A stretch of 64,000 nt of DNA from Glaciozyma antarctica PI12 (Eukaryota > Basidiomycota > Microbotryomycetes > Kriegeriales > Camptobasidiaceae): the NCBI GenBank assembly GCA_002917775.1, contig KZ627150.1, forward strand, positions 674,954-738,953. Reading direction: 5' to 3'. The notes under the pieces were generated by a model. That model worked only from the letters and a program-made list of their open reading frames with translations, made no database searches and was not told the origin of the DNA. Positions 1-9,541 of this stretch are shown here, piece after piece. Position numbers and translations under genes: made by a program. Numbering within the stretch: the stretch's first letter is position 1; every line of letters begins with the position of its first letter.

Positions 1-99
1 TCAAGATCTTCCTCGAGAGTGAGTCGCGCGCGCGTTGTTGTTTGAGCGAGGGACGGGAGCTGACTCGCCTCTCCACTCGCAGACGTTATCCGTGATTCG

Positions 100-131
<32 letters not shown>

Positions 132-201
132 GGTCACCTCCCTCGACGTCGTCTACGCTCTCAAGCGCGCCGGCAAGACCCTCTACGGATTCGGCGCGTA
201 A
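1..201 (+). CDS. HHF1: Histone H4, 3' part (5' end outside window)
   Basis: This is the C-terminal third of histone H4, which pairs with H3 in the nucleosome core. Bases 1-18 are the end of an exon encoding KIFLE. An intron from 19 (gtgagt) to 82 (cag) follows, and the last exon (83-201) encodes [20 protein letters not shown] and then a tail ending in TLYGFGA and TAA. The Asn codon is split across the intron. The sequence matches the nearly invariant H4 C-terminus, so the identity is secure. The start lies to the left of the window. The H3 partner is not beside it here; the only H3-type gene in the window is the CENP-A variant near the right end. Confidence 0.97.
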
Positions 202-1307
202 TCCTTTTTCGGGAGCACGACGGCGGCGGGAGGTGTTCGTTTTCTTTTGTTGTAGTTTGTTCCCACCAATTGAGTGCCGCAGCGCATCGCCATCATACCT
301 CGAGAGAGCTGCGTTTGAGCCCGAGTGTTGGTTCTGCTTCTCTGCGCGCGCCCGCCGAGCTTGACGCACGCGAAAGCGGAGGCCTGCGTGAAGCGCTCCT
401 ACTTAGCTGAGCAGGAACAAGGAGCAGTCACGTTCAGCGAGCGAAGCAGCGTCGGCGAGCGAACGAGAGAGCAGGGTGGTCGCAGGTCGTAGCGAGAGCT
501 GGAGGCTGTTCAGGTCCAGCTCGTCTCCTCTGCAGTTGGTCTTCAAGCCTAGCAATCATTCATAGAAGCAGTGGGCCACCTGCCCTCCCTCGCGAGCTCC
601 CAAAAGCCTCCCTGAGGCCGCACTCTCCGGAGACGCCGGACTCGAACGCTGAAGGCCTCCCTTTCAGCACCTCCTCCCGGAGCATTCAGGACCAGAGATC
701 ATTCCATATCTAGGCCCCCCGTCTTCCCCTTCCTCCGCCACCACTCCAGGATAGGACGTCGTGCTGCCATCTGAAGTCCTCCTCCTCAGCAGCGCGCTGC
801 ACCCTCCCCGTAGCCCCAACAACTAATGCCCGCTCCAATTACAGCACCAGCTCCCGTCAGTGGTTCCGCGCCCCCACAGCTACTCACCGTGCAATCCAGC
901 CGCCCAGAGAGAGACCGCAAAGCACCTGGTTCGTAATCCGCCCGTTCTCATCACCTGACCTGCTCCGTCGATAGTTCGACTCGGTCAAGTACTCCGATAT
1001 CTCCATAAGCTTCTTGACGCGTGTTGTGCTGTCCTTGGCGAGCGTGGTAGGGGCTTGGAGCGACAAGGTCGTGTTGATGCGGAGAAGTCGAGGGGAAGCT
1101 GGTGGCGAAGCGGGGGGTGGTCTCGGGTGTGGCTGGCGGTGGAGAGGGAGCTCGCTGGAGGTGTCGGCGTGAAAGGAGCTGCTGTCGCTCTTCGAGAGGG
1201 AGAGTGAGAGGATAAGAGGCGGAGACACCCGCGCTGTCTTTGGCAGGCGCGCTAGCACTCCTCCTCCCTTGGCTCTCGACCTTCTCCCCTCCGCACACAA
1301 TCGATCA
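202..1307. other. Intergenic: H4 3' UTR and transcription-factor promoter
   Basis: No gene is supported here. Open frames occur on both strands, but they lack family resemblance, convincing splice structure and ATG starts, as expected in GC-rich DNA. The segment should hold the H4 3' UTR and the promoter and leader of the Zn2Cys6 gene at 1308. Confidence 0.5.
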
Positions 1308-4300
1308 ATGGAGTTCCCTAGCGCCCTCTCTACCCCAGCTTTCTTCGATCCCAGTCCCACTCCCTCCTCGGACTCGAAGCCCATCGTCGACGACTTTCAA
1401 GCCGGAGGAGCTGCCTCGACCTCCCAAGCGATGGCGGTTCATACGACGAAGCGCCCTGTCGAACGCGCAGGACAGCTTCCTTCTACGGGAGCCAAGAAGC
1501 GTGCGAGCAAGCCGGTCAAGCCTCTCCCAGCGGACGCGATCGTGACGGACAAGAGCTGCCTGCGCTGCAGGATTCGAAAGGGTGAGCTGGCGCTGGCGAT
1601 TGGCGCGGTTCGTGAGCTGACGGCTGCTGCACGATATAGTCAAATGCGATCGTCTCTACCCCGTGTGCTCCCACTGCGTTCTGCGGAAGGAGGAGTGCGA
1701 TCTCTCCACGTTCTCACCGAACGGCAAAGCGTGCGTCCTCTCAGTCTTGCGGGGGAGCTTCGTCGGCGAAAGCTAACTCTTGCAATTGCTCGCACGCAGA
1801 ACTGGACCTTCGAACCTTCATCGAAAGCAAGTAGCTCGTCTCGAGGAACGCCTGGGTGAGTCGTCCCAGCTCCACGAAGCGTTCGGTCGGAGCTAACGCC
1901 GACTCCTACCTAGCACAACTGGAGAAGCAGATCGCAACCCGGAACGGAGTGGAGCCCGTTGGCAGCGAGAAGGTGCCGGTCCTCAACTTTGCAGACCTTG
2001 GACTCGATCCCATGGAGCTCGAATTCGGCTACGCACCGGAACTCCTCAGAGCTTCCAACTCGCCAGAGACGAACGTCGATATCGGCGAGAACTCGTTGGA
2101 CTGGCGCCTTGCGACTCCCCAGATGGCATCCTCGCTTTCTCAGCATCTCTGCGAAGGTGAGCTCCATGACTCGACAATGTACCTCGCATTCGCTGATCCC
2201 CGTCTCCTCGGCAGCTTTCTTCGATTCGTGCTGTGCGCTTCTCCCGCCAGTCGCCTACTTTACCACACGGAAAGAAGCCTTCCGCGGGGATCTTTCTGCC
2301 CTCAATGGAGCTTCGAAGGTGCGTTGCTTCCTACACTGCCCTACGATTTCCCAGCTGACGATCTCGTCAACAGGTTGCCGTCGCTGCCTTCTGTGCCGTT
2401 GGTGCCCGAGCAAGCGTGCACTCCGTATGTCTCCTACGTATCCCGAGCTGCAAAGATCGCCTAACTTTCTCTTTCAGGCGGGAATCGCGAACTCGCGACC
2501 TACCCAGACGACTCAATCGACCACCCCGAAGCTCCTCTCCTTAACGCCGGGACTCGACGCCAAAGCGCTTGCGATGCTCTCGTCGCGCAAGCTCTCACTC
2601 TTGGCTACGAGGAAGGGATCGTCGACGTGCCGACCCGCGACAACCTCGCTGCTCTCCTCGCTCTGATTCAGATGGTCATGTGTGAGTCCTTCCAATGCAT
2701 CTCCTCGCATCACCTTCCTGACGTTTTCCTTCTACAGTCATCGAGCTGTGCGAATCGCTTTGTCCTTGTGCACGATCAGCCTGCTGATCCCCCGGTCTCA
2801 ATCGTAGGAACCCGAAGAAGTCAAGGTCCTTCCTGCGTGCCGCAGTGGGTCACTTCAAGGAGCTGCAGGATGCCGCTGCGACGGAGGAGGAGAAGGAGGA
2901 TATCAAGCGATCCTTTGCTCTCGCAATCTACGTGAGCCTGCTGTTTCGGAATCGCCTTGGACCACGCTGACCACTTGTCGCAGTACGCCGATTCTGGTAC
3001 CTCCGCATGGGGCCGGAAAGCCTGCGTTATCTCACCCGAGGAGCTGGAGGCCTACTTCGGCGGCGCTGGCATCGTCGTCCCTCAGCTCCCACACGACGAC
3101 CTCCTACCCGTCCTCGAGAACCTCCTGGGCGCAGCGCAGTCGAATCCAACCTTTCCGACCGCCGTTCACCTCGTCTCGTGCTGGACATGCCAGTGCCAGC
3201 GCATGTTTGCTGCCATGTCTTGCTCTCGTACGTCAATTCGGTTGAACTCGCTGCTGTACAGCGAACTGACGCAGTTTGTCTATCGCAGCCCGCAAGTCGC
3301 TTGAAGCACATGCCGCGAGCATCATGGAGCTCTGGACCGTGCGCGAATATTCGCTCGTGGTGGAGGCGCCGACGAACTGACTCTTCGCTTCGCAGGTCAT
3401 CGACCAAACGCGCGCTGCGATCCAGTACGCCGAGACAATGATCTACATTTCGGAAAGCTCCGTGGACGACAGCGCTAGTCCCGCGTCTTCGCACCGCCAT
3501 TCGCACGAGACCGACTACGTCTCCCAGATCATTCGCTCGGATCGCGACCTCCTCGACCTCATCTCAATGCTCCACACCTTCATCCTTAGGCTCCCTAGCC
3601 CAGGCCTTCCGCACCTTGTCGTCGAGTCCGAGTCCCGCGTTCGCAAGGGCCTCAAGGTTCTCGCTTACTACGCCAAGGTGAGCTCCCAGCTGCGTTTGAT
3701 GCGATAACCGCTGACCCCGCTCCTCCCAGCTCTACACCTCTGGTGCCGACTTCCACATGATCTTCCACCACACTTTCCAGCTCGAGCATAACCCGGAATG
3801 GACCAAGATGGCGCTTCAGCGAGTGGGAGATATCGGAGGACATATCACTGTCGAGTAGTAGGTTTCGGAGGCAGAGCTGGGCTGGTGAGTTGTTCTGGAT
3901 CCGCTCCGCGTGACCTGTTTCTGATGTTTGCTCGCTATGCAGGCTTGTCGACGGACTTCAGCACGCCTGCTTCTACGCATCGGCGTGCGTTCTCTCTCCG
4001 TCGCTCCTCAAAGATCACGGCACTTACGCTCCTCCCTCTTTTCGCAGCCCCGAACAGCGCCTCGCGGAGCTATCAGCTCGACCTCCTCCCGTCGTCGCCG
4101 AGCCGAGTCCCTTCCCCACCTGGGAGCCCTGGCCCGCACCAGCAGGTAGCCCCTCTCCGCCACTCTTCGCGTCCGAAGCTGACGGCTCCTATCCTGCAGC
4201 AGCAGGTCCCGCAGCCTCGGAGCTCACAATCGACGACCCTCTCAATGCTCTCGACTTGTCGACGGTGCTTGGCTCGGACACGTATGCGAGCATGTTTGCG

Positions 4301-4378
4301 GACGGATTGGCGCGCGAGTGGGATGCGCAGGCGGCGAAGGTGGTGTTTGAGGAGCGGGGAGCGCCGGGTTTTTCTTGA
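1308..4378 (+). CDS. Zn2Cys6 fungal transcription factor
   Basis: This is a fungal binuclear-zinc-cluster transcription factor, expected to bind DNA in the nucleus. After a Ser/Pro-rich N-terminus (MEFPSALSTPAFF), two exons join to give the cluster CLRCRIRKVKC...CSHCVLRKEEC, with the six-Cys spacing C-x2-C-x6-C-x6-C-x2-C-x6-C. A basic linker (SNLHRKQVARLEERL) and a short coiled-coil stretch (QLEKQIATRN) follow. The rest is spread over many short exons and resembles a middle homology region, with a Pro/Ala-rich acidic C-terminus ending in FEERGAPGFS. The start is the first ATG in the frame. The exon junction near 2750-2810 is uncertain. The frame meets two consecutive TAG codons at 3856-3861 and then continues, still in frame, into well-spliced exons (see findings). 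I cannot name the regulon or orthologue. Confidence 0.8.
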
Positions 4379-5498
4379 TGTCGTTTTTGTTCAATTGCGT
4401 AAGGAATAGCTGTGCCGATGTAGGGAGGATGGGATGGGAGACGTCCGCGGGACTGCTCGTGCGAAGCTGGCTTTCCGGCCTGCTTGTGGCTGGGTTTTAG
4501 CTCTGCTCACAGTTCTGGCATTCTCCCTGCCGCGAAAGCGAAGACGGGACGAGGCGGCAATCTCTGAGCATCGAGTAACGCAGCTGGCAGACGTGGCAGA
4601 CGTGGCAGACGCGAGGCACGTCGTCTTCAGCGATGCGACGCCGGACTTCCTCTCTCTTTCCCATCACCTCCCTGCTCTCGCTTCCTCTCCAAGACCTCTG
4701 ATTCTCCCAGCTTTGCAACCAGCTCAAGTACAACCCATCATCAGGAGGAAGCCCCACGCCCTGACGTCCCCCTTCGCGCGTGTCCCGACGTCCCCCTTCG
4801 CGCGTGTCCCGACCTCACCAATGTCGCAGCGACGCAGGAGGGGCGACTGATCCCGCGGTGCGCTGGTCCCTGGTATGGCGCGAGATCGCTGTGCATGTGG
4901 AGTGGAGTATTATGCGCGGGGTAGGAGGCGTGCAGTGGGGTTGGTGAGGGAGGTTGGGGGAGAGGGGTACGAGGGGGGTGATTCGTTCTTGCCCCTGAGA
5001 GAGGCTGGCTTGGTCTAGATATGTGCGAAAGACTGTGGAGGAGAACTGGAGGGAGCTGACACCGCAGGAGTTGAGTCGTTGCTGCTCGCGCGAAGAGCGA
5101 GGCGCCAGCTCAGGTGCTCGAGGAGCGGCCTCACCAGAGTCCCCTCGTGCGACCTTGGAAGCTCTCCCCTCGACTCGTCGTCCTCCCGGCATTCCTCAAG
5201 AATCGCCAGGAATGATTCAGCTGCTGTGAATACCAGCAAAGTCCCGACATTTCGAGCAGTCGCGCCAGATCAAACTGCGGCGGGCTGAGAATGTCGCTGA
5301 GCGAGAATGGCGACGGAGGCGAAGGTGAAGACAGTGGGAAGGCGAGACTGGAGCAGATGTGCTTTGTCGGCGTTGAGCGAAGCGATGAGAAGAACCTAGC
5401 AGTAGATTGAGCAGTGCGGAACGAGAACCTCATCTTCGCACAGCCATCGCGCTCCCAGCGCTCAGACGATCCCCCCGCTCGCAAGCACAACATGATTC
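4379..5498. other. Convergent intergenic region with small tandem repeats
   Basis: This lies between the 3' ends of the transcription factor (+) and PAF1 (-). It holds a 9-nt unit ggcagacgt repeated nearly three times from about 4585, and a 24-nt unit duplicated at 4763-4786 and 4787-4810. An ATG frame on the plus strand (4434-4850, 138 codons) spans both repeats. It has a hydrophobic stretch WVLALLTVLAF and a repeated TSPFARVP motif, but no recognisable family, so I do not call it a gene with any confidence. Nothing else is supported. Confidence 0.4.
4763..4810. repeat. 24-nt perfect tandem duplication
   Basis: Two adjacent identical 24-nt copies occupy 4763-4786 and 4787-4810. Each starts gacgtccccc and ends gcgtgtccc. 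The unit length is a multiple of three, so the repeat is frame-neutral in the plus-strand ORF that covers it. Confidence 0.9.
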
Positions 5499-7336
5499 CT
5501 AATCCAGCCTTCTACTCTTTCCCGGCACCGTCATCTCGTTCTCCAGTCCCTCACGATCCTGCCGGTCCTCCTCCGGAAGAACGTCCAGCCCAGCGACCTT
5601 GATGCTGATGCCGTCCCAGAACTCGATCCCCTCGGCGACGACTTCAGCCGGGAAGAGAGTGGGGTCCTCGTTGCGCTGCAAGAGTAGGTACGTCAGCTGG
5701 GAAGCGAGCGAGCGAAGGGAGAGAAGGCGTACCCTCGGTCGTCGCTTCCTGAGCGTCTGCGACTCGCTCAGCGTAGCGTAGTAGGCTCCCTTGGCGCGCT
5801 TCGCCGGTCGGTCGTCGGATGTTGCGTCGTCGGTTGAGGGCGAGCCATTGTCGAAGCAGAAGACGTATTCCTTCTGCAGCCTCCGCGACGTCGCGATCTC
5901 GTAGTCGCGGACGTATTTGAACTCAAAGCTCTGCGCAGTCAGAGTTAGCGTCAGTGGCAAGGACGAGGACGATACGCTAGACGCTTAGAAGCCGGAGAGG
6001 AGGAGTCGAAGACCGGAGGGCGGAGAGTTGGAGGATCGGGGAGGGGAGGAACGGAGAAAGGAACGAACCTCTTCTGCACTCGTCCCCTCAGCCCCAGCCC
6101 GCCTTCGCGCCTCGTACACCTCGGCCGTCTCTTTATCCCTAGGGAGGTAGTAGCCGATGCGATTCTCCTCGCCGGGAATAATGACGGGGCGGAACATGGC
6201 GCGTGGGAGGCGGGGGTCGGGACCGCCGTGTGCAAGGCCCTGAGTACGAAAAGGTTAGCTTGAGCTCTCTAGCGGGAGAGCGAATTGGAGAGGAGTGGAG
6301 GAGCGGAGGGAATGGGCAGGCGCGGGAAGGGGGAGGGGGAGGGGACACCGGAGGGAGCGGGAGATTCGACGTACCCGTCCTTCGCTAGGATCTTCGCCAA
6401 ACTTGACGAGAGAAAGGTCGTTTGCCCATAGCTCGCCATCGGGAAGGACACTCCAGGACTCTTCGGCGTGGAGGTGCGGCTTGGTGGGATGGCGGAGGGT
6501 AGAGAGAGGAGTCGAGGCGGCGGCAAAGGTTGACGCGATGGCGTTGCAGCGGGTGTCGCGCGTAAGCTCGATGACGGGCTTCGCTGTTGGCTGCTTCGTG
6601 CTGAGAGGGGAGAGGATTAGCTCGCTCGAGTCGCCGGAGGTAGGGGAGAGTTGGGGTGGACGAGGGGGAAGAAGTGAACGCACCCAAGTCCTCCAGTCCC
6701 TCCAGTGACCTTGTTGCCTGCTTCGGAAGAAAGGTACTCCGTTCGTCGCAGCCAGCTCACGTCGACCTTCTTGCGCTCCCCCACCGTCGCGCCGCCGAGA
6801 GTCGAAGGCAAGAGCCCAGGTGCAAGAGAGGACGTGACGGCGTCGCCGAGTAGAAAGAGATCCTCATCGTTTGCTGCTGGAGGTGGTCCTTTGGGTGCGA
6901 TCCCTGTGCGCATGCCGGTGATCAGCTCGTGCAGTCGCGGGAGGAGAGGAAGCGACGAACCACTGCGGTGCCCCTGCCAGTACTCTCCGTCTCCAAACTC
7001 TCCCTCCCGGATCTTTCCCAGCTCTAGCGGCAGTCCCAGCTCTCCGTCCAAGATCATAGGGAGCTCGCGCTCGTTGTTGAGCGGGGTGAGGAAGTCGTAA
7101 GTTGCATACCGATGAGGCGTGGTCTCGATGTGGAGGAGGCGAGGGGGGAAGGGTGGCTGCAGGCTTGGTCGTTAGCTACGGCTTTGCTGCGCGCGAGGAG
7201 AGACTGACTGGGGGCAGGGGGTTCTGGTAGCGAACGCGAACGAGGAGGTCCGTCTTGCTGTGGGCGGGAGGGCGAGTCAGCTCGTTGGGGCGGGGCGAGG
7301 ACGGCTGAGCTCTTACCTCTGTCTTCCGCTGGCCAT
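5499..7336 (-). CDS. PAF1: RNA polymerase II-associated factor 1 (Paf1 complex)
   Basis: PAF1 is the core subunit of the Paf1 complex, which travels with RNA polymerase II and supports histone modification and elongation. A short first exon encodes MASGRQ. It is spliced to SKTDLLVRVRYQNPLPP and PPFPPRLLHIETTPHRYATY, the conserved N-terminal Paf1 region. Later exons carry VSWLRRTEYLSSE, another family hallmark, then PVIELTRDTRCNAIASTF, ESWSVLPDGELWANDLSLVK, MFRPVIIPGEENRIGYYLP and FEFKYVRDYEIATSR. The order matches the family. The start is the ATG at 7334-7336, just upstream of a gtaaga donor. The C-terminus (GKSRRLD, stop 5499-5501) is short, without the long acidic tail of some homologues. 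Confidence 0.92.
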
Positions 7337-7960
7337 CTTGAAGCTGTGTTCGTGCCTTGCTTCCTTCTGATGGAGTGGGGAGAGAGAGAGGTGAACGACG
7401 AAGCCCGGGGGCAGGTCTGCCTCGCCAAGGGCCAAGGGTTGGCCCTGGGATCGCGGACTCCTTGCTTTCCCTCCGAACCCTGTAACGCTACTTGAAAGAG
7501 ATCAGCTCCATTCGAAGCTATCGCCAAGTAACTCAGCTGGATTTGCAGCCGGAGCAAAGACGAGGGAGAACGAAGGGTTTGCTGGGGTTCGCTAGCGAGA
7601 AATTGGCTCTTTCGTAAGGTAGATCGCTCTAAGCCATACAAGCTATCGCTTACGCCAAGTGTGATGATATGAAGCCCTCCAGGAGTGAGACGAGAGAGAC
7701 TCCAAAGGCAACGCTGAGTCCGCGGCGACGACAAGTTTCGGTTTCGCTCGTGCAGCTCCTCTCCCTCCCGCCACCCGCTTGCCTACACCTCGACAACGCC
7801 TTCGACCTAGTCCAGCTTGCAGAGACCTCCGCCTCAGCTTCTCCAACACCTCCCTCAAGCCCGCTGTCGCCGTACCACCGAACGACTCGCTGCGTCTCCT
7901 ACAGGTGAGGCAGCTCTCCCTGCGCTTCCCTAGCTGTGTAGAGCTAAGGAGAGACCTCAG
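7337..7960. other. Divergent promoter region, PAF1 / MYND gene
   Basis: About 620 bp separate the divergent starts of PAF1 (-) and the MYND-finger gene (+). No further gene is visible; the ORFs here have no family features. It should contain both promoters and 5' leaders. Confidence 0.5.
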
Positions 7961-9004
7961 ATGGAATCTAAAGCTGTCAACGACCTGATCGCCTGCCAGA
8001 ATTGTTCTCGCAAGCTGGGCGAAGGCACGCCGTGTCGCCCCCTCTTCTGTTCGGCGTGCTTGGAGTACGCGTACTGCTCCACCACTTGCCAGGTGAGCTA
8101 TCTGCGCTTGACCAAAGAGCTCTTAACGGGCGCTGACATCCCTCCGACGTAACAGAAGCAGGACTGGAAGGAGCACCAGCAGATCTGTCGTCCATCCGAC
8201 CTGAGCGATTCAATCCGCGACCGAGTTCTCCCTCCGGTCACCACGACACCATTCTCCGCCGAAGAATTCACCGCGTTCGAACAGCTCGTCGGACAGGAAC
8301 TTTGCATCGCCCTTCGCTCCGCCTACCGCTTCGGTCACCCCGACGACCTCCACGAATCCCACCTCGTCCAGTTCTCGTTCGACTACGACCCCAACGCCAC
8401 TTCCCTCCGCCATCGCTACATTTTCCGAACCGCCACTCTAGAGCCCTATTCTTCCTTTTTTTCACAGCCGGAGAACGAGTTGAGGGACGTGATTGCGAAG
8501 CGAGTTTCGCCGGAGCAGCTCCGCAAGGACGCCGCACGACTGGGAGGTCCTGCGACGCGACAGCTCGTCTTCGGATACCTCATCTCCGCCTCTCACACTC
8601 TCTCCGCCGACGAACTCTCGGACGCCGTTCCCTGCAGCTGCGACCCCCACGATTTCGAATCCCTCCTCCCTCTCGCCGTTCGCAAGCTCAACCCGAACTG
8701 GATCGAGCACTTGCGGGAATCGCTCGCGGGACCTCCGAGGACGTGGGAGGAGCTCGATCGTGCGGATTTGGCGGCGTGCGAAGGGCTGGAACGGGTGAGC
8801 GAGGTGGAGAAGCGGCAGAGCGAGGAGTTTGCGAAATTTCTCGCAAAGTATGCACCGGGGTTGGCGCGCAGGAAGGCGATGGGATTGCAGCCGCTCGAGG
8901 AGATGGAGACGGTGGGAAAGATCGTGAGGCGTCAGCTGGTTGAGAGGGAGACGAGGGAGGAGAGCTGTGAGTCGTCCGTCCTGGCAGGTTTGGAAGCTCG
9001 CTGA
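7961..9004 (+). CDS. MYND zinc-finger protein
   Basis: The protein opens with a MYND-type zinc finger: CQNCSRKLGEG, then FCSACLEYAYCSTTCQ, and after one intron (8093-8155) KQDWKEHQQIC. This gives the paired Cys and terminal His/Cys ligands of the fold, which usually mediates protein-protein contacts. The remaining ~290 residues are mostly charged and helical, with no SET domain that I can recognise. So this is not an obvious SMYD methyltransferase. The start is the ATG at 7961. Near the 3' end there is a possible intron at 8966-9022, but using it brings an immediate stop, so the protein end differs little. The reading given stops at 9002-9004. Function is unknown beyond the finger. Confidence 0.75.
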
Positions 9005-9541
9005 TCCTTCTGCCATTCCAAGGAATGTGCGCGGAGCTGTCGCAGACTGCTTGGGAGGGATTGCGGAGGTTGAGGAATGTCGCCCGAGCAGGCCTGGTTG
9101 AATGGACTCACAGTTGGGTTGATTGCGCCGTCCTCGTTCCTCTCTTTTCCTTGGGGTAGCGGGGCAAGGCTGCCTGACCCACTCCCTGTGTTCCTCTGTA
9201 CAGCCAAGTAGCCAAGCGTGGCCAGACTGTTGACCTTCGCAAAGAGGATGAAACGGGGAGAGATGTCGTGCTGATCGAGTTCGCCCCAACAATTCTCTCG
9301 AGGCCGATCCTCTACGGAGACACCCGCGTTGTTGAGTGCTCCTTCTCTTTCTCCCTTCTCCCACACCCCCCGACACATCCAGACCTCTCCTCCCACCATC
9401 TTCTCCTCCTTCAAGTCCTCCCTCTCCTCCCTTCTGCTCGCCGCCCCACCTTCAGCGCCGAGCGAGCTCCCGCTACCCCACACCAGCACCTCCCCCTCCC
9501 CCAACCCTTCGAGCTCGAGCTACAGCCAAGCTCCCGACAGC
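9005..9541. other. ACC1 promoter and leader
   Basis: This is the 3' UTR of the MYND gene and the leader of ACC1. From 9275 to the ACC1 ATG at 9542 the ACC1 frame stays open with no stop and no ATG (see findings). The leader is rich in C and T. No separate gene is supported. Confidence 0.5.
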
